In this document: one piece after another, positions 19,787 through 28,750 of the stretch
Numbering within the stretch: position 1 is the first letter of the stretch
Layout of the letters: each line of letters begins with the position of its first letter
NCBI RefSeq assembly: GCF_033001325.1
Contig: NZ_CP133111.1
Coordinates: 5,929,153-5,993,152, forward strand
Direction of reading: 5' to 3'
Source: Rhodopseudomonas sp. BAL398
GTDB taxonomy: Bacteria; Pseudomonadota; Alphaproteobacteria; Rhizobiales; Xanthobacteraceae
Length of the DNA stretch: 64,000 bases
Program-made: the position numbers and the translations under genes
The notes under the pieces: model-generated
Database searches by the model: none
What the model saw: only the letters and a program-made list of their open reading frames with translations
Told to the model about the DNA's origin: nothing

Positions 19787-19993
19787 ATGGCGCATAATTA
19801 TGCAATCGACGATGATGTTCACCACCTGCGGCAGGGGCCACAGGGACGTGCCGGGATTCAACAGCCCAGCGTGTACACCATCATCACCTGCCTGCCGATC
19901 GAGGCCGATGGCCGACCGCGTTACCGGATCAAGAGCAAGACCGAAAACGTCGAGCGCGTCGTGACCGAGGACCAGATCAGCCGTTTGGCCTGA
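19787..19993 (+). CDS. Conserved small protein, unknown function
   Basis: 68 residues, no membrane segment. The second half reads VYTIITCLPIEADGRPRY and KTENVERVVTEDQI, a pattern I associate with small conserved proteins of the Bradyrhizobium family. AGGAG lies 7 bases before ATG 19787, which supports expression. No function can be assigned. Confidence 0.6.
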   Translation: MAHNYAIDDDVHHLRQGPQGRAGIQQPSVYTIITCLPIEADGRPRYRIKSKTENVERVVTEDQISRLA

Positions 19994-20010
19994 TTTCGGG
20001 CGTGTTTCCG

Positions 20011-21003
20011 TCAAAGAGCTGCATCAGCGGCCAAACCACAAGCCAAGCCTAAAGATCCCGCGAGACGCTCGATCTCGATGGCGATCGCTTCTGCGTGGGC
20101 GTGGTGCGCCATATGGCCGGCGCCGGCCAGTCGCAGCAGCCGTGCTTGCGGCATCGCCACGGCCAGGGCCTCGGCATGAATCGACGGCGGGACCACTGGA
20201 TCGGCCGCGCCGACGACAATCGTGGTCGGAGCAGTGATGGCGCCATAGCGCGGCACGTGCGCGTTCAATTGGTCCCTTAATCCGGAGTATTCGCGCAAAC
20301 TGGCGTGAAAACGCCGCGGCGTCAGCGCCAGAGCGAGGTGACTGCGCTGCGGATAGCAGCTCGGGGGTGTTTCAGGGCGGAATATCCGGGCCGTGAGGCG
20401 GCCGATCATCATCCACGACAAGATTGGTATCATAGTATAGGTCGCCAGCCGACCGATCACGACACCGGCCACGCGCTGGAACCAGGGCAGGCCGGTCGGT
20501 CTGGGGTGGGTCGTGGGGTTGATCAAAACCAGCCCATGGGTGGCCTCCGGATCGTCCAGCGCGTAGCGCAGCGCGATCAGGCCGCCGAAGGAATGTCCGA
20601 CCACGATCAGGGGGCCGGCCTTTAGGCTCCGCATCAGGGCGCGGATCAGCGCCACCTGATAGGCCGGCGAGGCCAGGTCGCCGGGACCGGCTGCGCTAAA
20701 ACCTTGCCCGGGCCGGTCGGGGATGATGACGCGGAAATGCCGCGCCAGGCGGTCGCCGAGCGCCATTCGCATGTCTTCCAGGCACAGATTGGCACCGTGC
20801 AGCAACAGCACGGCCGGCGAACCGGGTGGCAAGGGATTGGCCGCTGCCAGATCGGCCACATGCATGCGGACGCCATCGACGGCGACGATGCTGCCCCGCG
20901 GCGGAAACCGCGCCTCGAGCCAGCGCGTCAGCAGCCATGATGCGGCGGCCGCAGCGGCCAAGGCCACCAGCAGCGTGACGACGACGAGGAGCGCTGTAAT
21001 CAT
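20011..21003 (-). CDS. Alpha/beta-hydrolase with N-terminal membrane anchor
   Basis: 330 residues. A hydrophobic segment at residues 2-27 probably anchors the protein. The nucleophile elbow is GHSFGG, the oxyanion strand LLLHGANLCLEDM, the acid is probably the aspartate in VGAADPVVPP, and the base the histidine in GAGHMAHHAHAEA. The fold matches haloalkane-dehalogenase/esterase-like hydrolases. The substrate is unknown. The gene is convergent with the small gene at 19787 and has no operon partner. Confidence 0.85.
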   Translation of the reverse strand: MITALLVVVTLLVALAAAAAASWLLTRWLEARFPPRGSIVAVDGVRMHVADLAAANPLPPGSPAVLLLHGANLCLEDMRMALGDRLARHFRVIIPDRPGQGFSAAGPGDLASPAYQVALIRALMRSLKAGPLIVVGHSFGGLIALRYALDDPEATHGLVLINPTTHPRPTGLPWFQRVAGVVIGRLATYTMIPILSWMMIGRLTARIFRPETPPSCYPQRSHLALALTPRRFHASLREYSGLRDQLNAHVPRYGAITAPTTIVVGAADPVVPPSIHAEALAVAMPQARLLRLAGAGHMAHHAHAEAIAIEIERLAGSLGLACGLAADAAL

Positions 21004-21398
21004 CGGTATCCCCGCGGCATCTTGGTCTGACCCGGCAGCCGGACTTCCGCTGCCGGAGCGAAATTGCCGATGCGCGTGCAGCGGCGCAATTGATCTTTCG
21101 CCGCGATGTCACCCGGTCGCAGGCGATGCATGCGGCTTGCCGAGATGCCGGCCATGCGCCGCGCCCAGCCCGGCGGGCGGTGCGCCGTGAAGCGTTGACG
21201 CTTCATCGCCAGATAAATCCGGTTTGGCTGGAACCGGGTTCCGCCGGCGAAGTTAAAGCCTCGACCGCGCCGAGCCAGGATTGACCGGGCGCGCAATTCC
21301 CATCGGATCAAGACAGCAGTTTGCACAGGTGTGGCTTCGCATGGCCGGCCCGCTTTCGCAGTGCTGCGTGTCAACACTCATCAATCGGAGCGAACCAG
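21004..21398. other. 395-bp stretch without a recognisable gene
   Basis: Divergent promoter region of the hydrolase and GlsB-like genes. No clear -35/-10 pair or palindrome stands out. Confidence 0.4.
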
Positions 21399-21680
21399 AT
21401 GCACATGTCGAACGAAGGACTTCTGATTACCCTGCTGGTCGGCCTGATCGCCGGTTGGCTCGCCGGCAAGATCGTGCGCGGCAGCGGCTTCGGGCTGATC
21501 GGCGACCTCATCGTCGGAATTCTCGGCGCCTTCTTCGGCAGTTGGCTGTTTCCCAAATTGGGAATCCACCTCGGCGTCGGCATGGTGTCGGCCATCATCA
21601 ACGCTACGCTTGGTGCCGTGATCCTGCTGCTGATCGTGCGGCTGGTCGGCGGCGGCGGCTGGCGCCGACGCGGCTTCTGA
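21399..21680 (+). CDS. GlsB/YeaQ/YmgE-family small membrane protein
   Basis: 93 residues with three glycine-rich membrane helices (LLVGLIAGWLAGKIV, LIVGILGAFFGSWLF, IINATLGAVILLLIV), the hallmark of the transglycosylase-associated/GlsB family linked to envelope and general stress. Start 21399 follows GGAG at 8 bases; the longer in-frame sequence from 21321 is not hydrophobic and lacks the family pattern. Confidence 0.88.
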   Translation: MHMSNEGLLITLLVGLIAGWLAGKIVRGSGFGLIGDLIVGILGAFFGSWLFPKLGIHLGVGMVSAIINATLGAVILLLIVRLVGGGGWRRRGF

Positions 21681-21773
21681 GCAAGCGAATGGCCTCGCGG
21701 TTCGCACCGCGCACGTCAATTCGAACACGCTGGCCGGGCTCGCTCCGGCCAGCGCCATTGTCAAAGCCGCCGA

Positions 21774-22148
21774 TCAAACGATCTGCGGCGAGGCCTTGTC
21801 GGTGACCTGGAAATATTTCCGCGCCAGCGCCACGATCTGCCCGTCCGTGGGATGATCGACGGTCTCGACCCCGGCAATCACGCTGTTGAGCTTCGGATTG
21901 TGTTGCTCGATGTATTTCACGAGATCGGTCTTGGTATGGGCGGGGCCGACAATGAGCACCGCGCCGGCATCCGCGATCGCATCCATCGCGGCCTTGAGGT
22001 AGTGCGGATCCTCGGCCTTGTGCTGCAGATGTTTGGTCGCATGGGCCGGATGAATGACGTCGCGCTCGGCCTCGGTGGCGCTGAAATGGAAGATCTTTGC
22101 TTCCTTGTGATCAATCCAGACCACGGCATGAAAATGATGGGCGTTCAT
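21774..22148 (-). CDS. Small eRF1-like (baeRF) protein
   Basis: 124 residues. The chain (VVWIDHKEAKIFHFS, followed by an alpha/beta domain with AGAVLIVGPAHTKTDLVKYI) resembles short bacterial relatives of the eRF1 C-terminal domain that are often labelled translational machinery proteins. The His-rich MNAHHFHAVVWIDH start at 22148 is preferred over an in-frame ATG four codons earlier because GGAG lies 9 bases upstream. A role in stalled-ribosome handling has been suggested for the family, not shown here. Confidence 0.6.
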   Translation of the reverse strand: MNAHHFHAVVWIDHKEAKIFHFSATEAERDVIHPAHATKHLQHKAEDPHYLKAAMDAIADAGAVLIVGPAHTKTDLVKYIEQHNPKLNSVIAGVETVDHPTDGQIVALARKYFQVTDKASPQIV

Positions 22149-22319
22149 GAATAGCTCCATTTGAGAAGGCCGAAAGCCCGATAGGGCAGATTCGAACCGT
22201 TACCCGCCCTTTCCAGATTGGGGCATGAGCTCGATCAATTCCGCCCACCGCCGCATGGCAAATGACCGCTTGCCATGCCCCCCGTAGGCGAAACGCGGAC
22301 TGACCTGCGGCCGGCGCTG

Positions 22320-23336
22320 TCAGCGTTCGGCCGTCCTGGGCCGCCGTCCTTCGATCGGATAGGCCGGGTCGTTGTAGCCCGGCGTCGACGGATGGCCGCT
22401 GGCGACCAGGCGATCGATCAGCGCCTCGTCCTCGGCGGTGAAGCGATAGTCGAGTGCCTTGAGATAATCGTCCCATTGCGCCTCGGTGCGCGGCCCGGCG
22501 ATCACCGCGCTGACAATTGAACTGTTCAGCACCCAGGCCACTGCGAACTGCCCGGCGGTGACGCCGACGGACTCGGCGTGGCGCTTGATCTCCTGCGCCA
22601 GCTTCAACGATTCCGGGCGCCATTCGGTCTGCATCATCCGCGCATCGTTGCGGCCGGCGCGGCTGTCCCTGTCGGGCGCGGCGTCGGGGGCGTATTTGCC
22701 GGTGAGTACGCCGCGCGCCAGCGGACTATAGGGCACGATGCCGAGGCCGTAAAAACCGCAGGCCGGAAAGTGCTCGACCTCCGGCATCCGGTTCATGGCG
22801 TTGTAATAGGGCTGACTAACCACCGGACGGTCGATGCCGAGCCGGTCGCAGATGTTGCAGATCTCGGCGACCCGCCAGGCGCGAAAATTCGACAGGCCGA
22901 AATAGCGCACCTTGCCTTGCCGGATCAGGTCACCCATCGCCCGCACCGTCTCGTCGAGCGGCGTGGTGTGGTCTTCCTTATGCAGGTAGTAGATGTCGAT
23001 ATAATCGGTGCCGAGCCGCCGCAGGCTATCCTCGGCTGCCTGCATCATCCAGCGTCGCGACAGGCCGGAGCGGTTCGGTCCGTCGCCGATCTGATTGGCG
23101 AGTTTGGTGGCGAGCACCCAATGCTGCCGGTTCGCGGCGATGGCGCGGCCGACGATGGTTTCCGACCCGCCGCTCGAATAGGCATCGGCGGTGTCGATAA
23201 AATTCACGCCGGCGTCGCGCGCCCTGTCGATGATACGCGCCGATGTCGGCTCGTCGGTGGCGCCGCCGAACATCATGGTTCCGAGACACAGCGGAGAGAT
23301 TTTCAGGCCGCTGCGGCCGAGTTGACGGTATTGCAT
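22320..23336 (-). CDS. Aldo/keto reductase
   Basis: 338 residues, NADPH-dependent TIM-barrel oxidoreductase. The catalytic tetrad is visible: Asp and Tyr in DTADAYSSG, Lys in LATKLAN, His in YYLHKED. The C-terminal cofactor segment SAVIAGPRTEAQWDD is typical of the YajO/Tas-type group acting on sugars, aldehydes or diketones. ATG 23336 follows AGGAG at 6 bases. It is probably monocistronic; a divergent small gap separates it from the substrate-binding-protein gene, which is on the same strand upstream. Confidence 0.88.
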   Translation of the reverse strand: MQYRQLGRSGLKISPLCLGTMMFGGATDEPTSARIIDRARDAGVNFIDTADAYSSGGSETIVGRAIAANRQHWVLATKLANQIGDGPNRSGLSRRWMMQAAEDSLRRLGTDYIDIYYLHKEDHTTPLDETVRAMGDLIRQGKVRYFGLSNFRAWRVAEICNICDRLGIDRPVVSQPYYNAMNRMPEVEHFPACGFYGLGIVPYSPLARGVLTGKYAPDAAPDRDSRAGRNDARMMQTEWRPESLKLAQEIKRHAESVGVTAGQFAVAWVLNSSIVSAVIAGPRTEAQWDDYLKALDYRFTAEDEALIDRLVASGHPSTPGYNDPAYPIEGRRPRTAER

Positions 23337-23445
23337 TTTCGCTCCTGACGAATCCGAATTGTCGCCCGATTCCATGACCAATCCTTTATCGGACGTCAAA
23401 TCGCCAAGCCGGACGCTTGCGTTCGGCCTGGCGGAATCGCGCGGA

Positions 23446-24657
23446 CTATTTCGTCTCCAGCTTGCACGCCGGATCGGGCGGCCCAAACGCCTGATCGCCG
23501 GGGATATGGGCGAGGATCTTGTAATAGTCCCACGGATATTTGGACTCCTCCGGCTTCTTCACCTGGACCAGCACCAGATCGTGCACCATCAGCCCGTCCT
23601 CGCGCAGCCTGCCGTTGCGGGAGAAAAAGTCCTCGATCGGTTTTTCCCGCATCTTGGCTGCGACCTTCAGCGGCTCATCGGTGCCGGTCGCCTTGACCGG
23701 ATTGAGATAGGCGATCACCGAGGAATACACCCCCGCCTGCCACATCGTCGGCATCCGGTTCATCTTGGCGAAATAGCGTTTCGACCATTCGCGGGTCTTG
23801 TCGTCCATGTCCCAGTAGAACGAGGTGGTGAGCAGCAGGTCCTGCGCGGCCGGCAGGCCGAGCGAGTGGATGTCGGTGATCAGCGCCAGCAGCGCCGCCA
23901 TCTGTTGGCCGCCCTTGATCACGCCGAATTCGCCGGCGGTCTTGATCTCGTTCATGTTGTTCGGTGGCCCGGCGGCGATGCCGATGATCTTCGCCTTGGA
24001 GGCTTGCGCCTGCAGCACGAAGGACGACAGGTCCGGAGTCGCGAAGGGCGGGCGGACGGCGCCAACCACCTTGCCGCCGTTCTTGATGATCACCGCGGAG
24101 GCATCGCGCTCCAGCGACAGACCGAAGGCATAGTCGTCGGTGATGAAGAACCAGCTGTCGCCGCCGCGCTTGACCACTTCCTGTGCGGTGCCGACCGCCA
24201 GCGCGCGGGTGTCGAATACCCATTGCATTGTATAGGGCGAACAGAATTTGCCGTGAAAATCCGCGGCTCCGGTCGAATGGGTGATGAACAGCCGCTTCTT
24301 TTCATTGGCGATGTTCTGCACCGCAAGGCCGACCGCCGACACCGGCACATCGACGATCAGATCGACCTGCTCGACATCGTACCAGCGCCGCGCCAAGGCG
24401 CTGCCGATATCCGGCTTGAGCTGATGGTCGCCGACGATCAGCTCGATTGGCTTGCCGAGCACCTTGCCGCCGAAATCGTCGATCGCCATCTGCGCGGCGG
24501 TGACTGAGCCTTGGCCGGTGGGGGTTGAGGCTGGTCCGTTCATATCGGTCAAGACGCCGATCTTGACCACATCGTCCGATAGCTGGGCGAAGGCGGTCGA
24601 CGCCGACATCAGCGCAGCCGCAACTATTGCCGTCGCCGTTAGAATCCTGGCGAGCAT
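23446..24657 (-). CDS. Periplasmic binding protein, branched-chain amino-acid ABC type
   Basis: 403 residues. Signal peptide MLARILTATAIVAAALMSA (cleavage after AFA), then a two-lobed LivJ-type fold starting VVKIGVLTDMNGPAS. GGGAGGAG lies 6 bases before ATG 24657. Relatives bind branched-chain or aromatic acids; the ligand here is unknown. No permease or ATPase gene adjoins, so it is an orphan binding protein or works with a remote transporter. It diverges from the crotonase gene, whose promoter lies in the 247-base gap. Confidence 0.85.
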   Translation of the reverse strand: MLARILTATAIVAAALMSASTAFAQLSDDVVKIGVLTDMNGPASTPTGQGSVTAAQMAIDDFGGKVLGKPIELIVGDHQLKPDIGSALARRWYDVEQVDLIVDVPVSAVGLAVQNIANEKKRLFITHSTGAADFHGKFCSPYTMQWVFDTRALAVGTAQEVVKRGGDSWFFITDDYAFGLSLERDASAVIIKNGGKVVGAVRPPFATPDLSSFVLQAQASKAKIIGIAAGPPNNMNEIKTAGEFGVIKGGQQMAALLALITDIHSLGLPAAQDLLLTTSFYWDMDDKTREWSKRYFAKMNRMPTMWQAGVYSSVIAYLNPVKATGTDEPLKVAAKMREKPIEDFFSRNGRLREDGLMVHDLVLVQVKKPEESKYPWDYYKILAHIPGDQAFGPPDPACKLETK

Positions 24658-24904
24658 TTGGGTCTCCTCCCGTCGAACCGGCCATTGTTGGCCGTGCTCT
24701 TTGATTGGGCTCAAACTTACACCATTCTCGACGCGCTGCAATTCGTTCGCCGGGTCCACGAGACCGGGGCGGTGCCGGCGAGAAGACCCCGAACGGGATG
24801 CGAGCGACAAGGTCCGGAAAAGCTGATAGTGCGATGCGCAATCCACCGCATGGGATCGGCGATGATCCTTGCCACCAGAACCTACCCAACAGAAAGAGCG
24901 TGCC

Positions 24905-25699
24905 ATGAACGCCCCGATTCCCACCGAAGACCTGATCTACGCCGTCGAGGATGGCATCGCCCGGCTGACCTTCAACCGCCCGCAGGCGCGCAATGCGCTG
25001 ACCTTTGCGATGTACGAGCGCATGGCGGCGATCTGCGAGGCGGTGAATCAGGACCGCTCGATCAAGGCGATGATCCTCACCGGCACCGGCGACAAGGCCT
25101 TCGCCTCCGGGACCGATATCTCGCAATTCCGCGCCTTCGAAACCGCCCAGGATGCGCTCGATTATGAGGCGCGGATCGACCGGGTGCTGGGCGCGCTGGA
25201 ACAGTGCCGGGTGCCGACCATCGCGGCAATCGCCGGCGCCTGCACCGGGGGCGGGGCTGGGATCGCGGCGTGCTGTGACATCCGGATCGGCACCGCCGCA
25301 GCCCGGATCGGCTTTCCGATCGCGCGTACGCTCGGCAATTGCCTGTCGATGTCCAATATCAGCCGGCTGGTGTCGTTGATCGGGCCGGCGCGGACCAAGG
25401 ATCTGATCTTCAATGCACGGCTGGTCGAGGCCCCCGAAGCACTTGCTCTGGGGCTGCTCACCGAGATCGTGCCCGACGTCGACACCCTGCAGCGCCGCGC
25501 CGACGAAACCGCCAGGTTGATCGCAGGCCATGCGCCGATCACGCTGGAAGTCACCAAGGAAGCCGTGCGGCGGATCCGACGCACGCTGAGCCGGGACGAA
25601 GGCGAGGATCTGATCCTGCGCGCCTATATGAGCGAGGATTTCCGCGAGGGCATGGATGCGTTTTTGACCAAGCGCAAGCCGCAGTGGAAGGGGAAATAA
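24905..25699 (+). CDS. Crotonase-superfamily protein (enoyl-CoA hydratase-like)
   Basis: 264 residues with the crotonase fold. The first oxyanion segment is GTGDKAFASGTDI, the second ACTGGGAGIAACCDIRI. The two glutamates of true hydratases are not clear. The usual PE of the first is replaced in GFPIARTLG, and the second position reads Asp in TKDLIF. It may be an isomerase, hydrolase or lyase of the superfamily, not a hydratase. The start 24905 follows AAAGAG at 8 bases. It is divergent from the binding-protein gene. Confidence 0.7.
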   Translation: MNAPIPTEDLIYAVEDGIARLTFNRPQARNALTFAMYERMAAICEAVNQDRSIKAMILTGTGDKAFASGTDISQFRAFETAQDALDYEARIDRVLGALEQCRVPTIAAIAGACTGGGAGIAACCDIRIGTAAARIGFPIARTLGNCLSMSNISRLVSLIGPARTKDLIFNARLVEAPEALALGLLTEIVPDVDTLQRRADETARLIAGHAPITLEVTKEAVRRIRRTLSRDEGEDLILRAYMSEDFREGMDAFLTKRKPQWKGK

Positions 25700-25817
25700 G
25701 ACGGAACGCGCGTTACGTCTGCGTCACGGCAACGCGGTTTTTCGGGCGTGACGCGGCTGCCAAACACGCGGATGCCGCGAGGCGACCATGATGCCGGTTG
25801 CAGTCCTGTCTGTCCGG

Positions 25818-26045
25818 TCAGTGATTCCAGTAGATCGGGCTCGCTGTCGGGTTGTCCGAATTGCCGATATAACCGGCGGGTTCTCCCGCTCCGGTCAAAG
25901 ACAGGCCGGTGATCTCGAGCCTGCCTTCGATCTCTTTGAGAAATCGGGGAACATCACGGGCCGCGAGCGGCAGCAAATGGTATCGGTAGGTATGGCTTTT
26001 GAAGACGGCGCAAAGCGCCGGATCCTTCGGAAAAAACCGTAACAT
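25818..26045 (-). CDS. Small hypothetical protein
   Basis: 75 residues, no signal or membrane segment, starting MLRFFPKDPALCAVFK and ending ASPIYWNH. GGAG lies 7 bases before ATG 26045, which supports translation, and the amino-acid composition is ordinary for a globular protein. No family is recognised. It lies upstream of the diguanylate cyclase on neither shared promoter nor clear operon (the cyclase ends at 26159 on the same strand). Confidence 0.45.
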   Translation of the reverse strand: MLRFFPKDPALCAVFKSHTYRYHLLPLAARDVPRFLKEIEGRLEITGLSLTGAGEPAGYIGNSDNPTASPIYWNH

Positions 26046-26158
26046 TCATATCTCCGCATCTGGCAAGCCCAAACTCCCGGACCGGGAAGCCATCATCGGT
26101 CGGAAAGTCTCTATCGGCGTGGGGCATTTCCCGGCCGACATCAGGTATGCCTAGCACA

Positions 26159-27361
26159 TCATGCGGTCTTGAGCAGCGGCGGCATCGACGCCTCAAGATC
26201 GGGCGTGGAATCGTGCACCGCGTAGCGATCCTTGCCGAGGTTCTTTGCGGCGTAGAGCGCGGCGTCGGCCGCGGCGATCAGGGGTTCGGGATCCGAACCC
26301 ATCTTCTTGGTCCATTGCGCGACGCCGATCGAGGCGGTGATTCCTGGTGTAGAACCGCCGCTATTGACGAACTGGTTCCGACATTCTTCCAGGATTCGCC
26401 GGGCGACGATCGTTGCTTCGAGCCAGCTGGTGTCGGGCATGACCACGCAAAACTCGTCGCCTCCGGTGCGGGCGAGAAGATCGCCCGCGCGCAGCCGGCT
26501 TTGCGTTGCGCGCGTGAAGTCGCGCAGGCATGCGTCGCCGGCGGAGTGGCCATGACCGTCATTGACGCTCTTGAAGCCGTCGAGGTCGATCGCCAGCAGG
26601 GCGAAGGGGCGCTCGGTTCGCGTTGAAATCTGGCAACGAACCGACAGCTGCTGCAGAAAGTGTCGTCGGTTGGCGACGCCGGTGAGGTCGTCGCGCAGAG
26701 CCAGGCTCTCCACCTCGGCGCGCAGCCGGTCGATCGCCATCAGCAGGAAGCCGAAATTCCATGCCATTGACAGGAACACCAGCAGCAGGATCAGGGCTGC
26801 GTGAAAACTGTTGAAATCAACCATCGATATTTGGCCGGCCAGGCCGGACACGGCGGCGACGGAACGGATGATGTAGACGCCAAGCATCATGATGGCGACG
26901 GTGCCAGCCATCCGCGCGCCCGGATTACGGCGCCCCTGATGCGACAGCACGTGCCGGAGCGTGAGAGCGACAGGCACGATCTGGCCGCACGAATAGACCA
27001 CGATCCGCATCGGCATCGAGTCGATTCCGACCACGAAGAAGACCAAGCCAAAGCCGGTCAGGGCGGTGATGAGGATGGTGGGAAGCCAGGATGTCGGTCG
27101 CCCGTAAAACCGGCTGACGCCCATCGATTCCAGGCAGCACGCGAAGGTGACCAATATGCCGCCACCAAGCAGCGGCAGCGGTGAACTCACAACCCCGCGC
27201 AGCAGGCCCAGCCCGGCGCCGAGGGCGAGGACGGAGGCGGCGGCGGACCAGAACCGCGCGGCCTCAAGATTTGGATAACTGCGAACGACGTGAATCCAGA
27301 TCACGCCCAAGGCCGAGAAGTTGAGCACAAGCACAACCCATATCGTCGGGACGCTTAACAT
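26159..27361 (-). CDS. Membrane-bound diguanylate cyclase (GGDEF)
   Basis: 400 residues. About eight hydrophobic segments in the first 220 residues are followed by a GGDEF domain (about 230-395) with the active loop RTGGDEFCVVM. The allosteric inhibition site RxxD is present just upstream (RAGDLLARTGGDEF), so product feedback is likely. No recognised sensory domain precedes it, apart from the membrane array. ATG 27361 is preferred for its GGGAG at 5 bases. It makes cyclic di-GMP from GTP. Its partner phosphodiesterase could be the EAL protein at 47599. Confidence 0.87.
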   Translation of the reverse strand: MLSVPTIWVVLVLNFSALGVIWIHVVRSYPNLEAARFWSAAASVLALGAGLGLLRGVVSSPLPLLGGGILVTFACCLESMGVSRFYGRPTSWLPTILITALTGFGLVFFVVGIDSMPMRIVVYSCGQIVPVALTLRHVLSHQGRRNPGARMAGTVAIMMLGVYIIRSVAAVSGLAGQISMVDFNSFHAALILLLVFLSMAWNFGFLLMAIDRLRAEVESLALRDDLTGVANRRHFLQQLSVRCQISTRTERPFALLAIDLDGFKSVNDGHGHSAGDACLRDFTRATQSRLRAGDLLARTGGDEFCVVMPDTSWLEATIVARRILEECRNQFVNSGGSTPGITASIGVAQWTKKMGSDPEPLIAAADAALYAAKNLGKDRYAVHDSTPDLEASMPPLLKTA

Positions 27362-27452
27362 CGCGCTCCCGACGAGCATACTGCGCGTCCGAATTCTGGA
27401 TTCTCAAGATCCATAATGCCTCCAAAGCTGATTCACGATGCAGGCAGAGCAC

Positions 27453-27689
27453 TTAATGGAGTCTCTCTACGATTAGGAAAACTACGAAGTGGTTTGGAGA
27501 CTCTGAATATCGGCCCGGATCAAACGTCGTTAACAACGGGTTATCCCAAGCGCTGCATTCATCGCACATTTGCCAAGCGAGTTCGGCCGTTATGAATACG
27601 ACCGCTACGACAGAGATGGCAGTGACTGCAATGAAAGCCGCGCATCTCTTGATGCGCGTCTTCTTCGGCAAGTTGCTGGCTGAAATCAT
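27453..27689 (-). CDS. Possible small membrane protein
   Basis: 78 residues with one strong membrane segment (CAAFIAVTAISVVAVVFITA, about residues 16-35) and a short Cys pair CDEC in the downstream part. The ribosome site is weak, and no family is recognised. It sits between the cyclase and LysR genes on the minus strand, which otherwise would be a 350-base gap. It could be spurious. Confidence 0.3.
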   Translation of the reverse strand: MISASNLPKKTRIKRCAAFIAVTAISVVAVVFITAELAWQMCDECSAWDNPLLTTFDPGRYSESPNHFVVFLIVERLH

Positions 27690-27707
27690 CTTTCGCGTCG
27701 GCCGAGT

Positions 27708-28604
27708 CTAAAAGCCCCTGACTTTCATAAAGTCGATGAATGCCCGAACAGATGCGGCCATGTGAGAGCGTTCCGGATAATAGAGGTAGAAGCCGGGGAA
27801 GACTTTGCAAAACGGTTCGAGGACTCGCATGAGTTCGTTCTTTTCCACAAAGGGTTCGACCAGGTCCTCAATGAGGTAGGCCAATCCAACTCCCTGACGA
27901 GCCGCTGAAAGCAGCAGCTCCGTATCGTTGACGGTCATGACGTTCTCGACATCGACATCGACGACACCATCGGCGCCTTCGAACCGCCATGGGTACAGGA
28001 CTCCAGTGCTTTTCCATTTGTAGGTGAGGCAGAAGTGGTCCTTCAGGTTGACCGGAGCCTGAGGCAGCTGCCGATTGGCAAAATAAGAGGGTGCGCCCAC
28101 AACCGCCATTCGCAAGTCGCGCGTAATGCGCACCGCGATCATATCGCGGCTGATTTGCCCGCCAATCCGAACGCCTGCATCGAAACCTTCTGCAACGACA
28201 TCCGTGATGTCGTTGTCGATCACAAGATCAAGGCGCACCTCCGGATAGGCAAGACGGAACTGCTGCAGTCTGGGCAGGACCGCAATCTGCGCCGCAATGC
28301 TCGGAAGATTGATCCGAACCACGCCCTTCGGCTCACTCTGATAGGCTCCGACCGCCGACACGGCCTCGTCCATCCCCATCATCATCGGCTTGATGCGATC
28401 GTAGAGGATGCTTCCCGCTTCCGTCAGCCCGACACTGCGCGTTGTTCGATTAAGCAGGCGTATCCCGAGACGGCTCTCCAAGGCGCGGACGATGCGGCTC
28501 AGCGCCGAAGGCGACATCGCCAGCCGTTTTGCCGCTCGTCCAAATGCCAGTTCATCGCAGACTGCGACGAAGGCCTTCAGTTGGGAAAATTCCGCCCCGT
28601 CCAT
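27708..28604 (-). CDS. LysR-family transcriptional regulator
   Basis: 298 residues. The N-terminal helix-turn-helix is clear (LKAFVAVCDELAFGRAAKRL and MSPSALSRIVRALE), followed by a periplasmic-binding-protein-like effector domain. Start 28604 (MDGAEFSQL) is preferred to a TTG six codons earlier. It is divergent from the dehydrogenase at 28751, separated by 146 bases. This is the usual LysR arrangement, and the adjacent gene is its most likely target. Confidence 0.88.
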   Translation of the reverse strand: MDGAEFSQLKAFVAVCDELAFGRAAKRLAMSPSALSRIVRALESRLGIRLLNRTTRSVGLTEAGSILYDRIKPMMMGMDEAVSAVGAYQSEPKGVVRINLPSIAAQIAVLPRLQQFRLAYPEVRLDLVIDNDITDVVAEGFDAGVRIGGQISRDMIAVRITRDLRMAVVGAPSYFANRQLPQAPVNLKDHFCLTYKWKSTGVLYPWRFEGADGVVDVDVENVMTVNDTELLLSAARQGVGLAYLIEDLVEPFVEKNELMRVLEPFCKVFPGFYLYYPERSHMAASVRAFIDFMKVRGF

Positions 28605-28750
28605 TATGGCAACCTGAAGCAATAATACATGCCGAATTTATACCATATTCAATCACAATCGCCATGCTGCATATCTCTGCCCGACGACGGATGGGGAGGC
28701 CGGTCGATATTGGACCGCAATTGCCTTCTGGAACGAGCGGAGATGCGACG

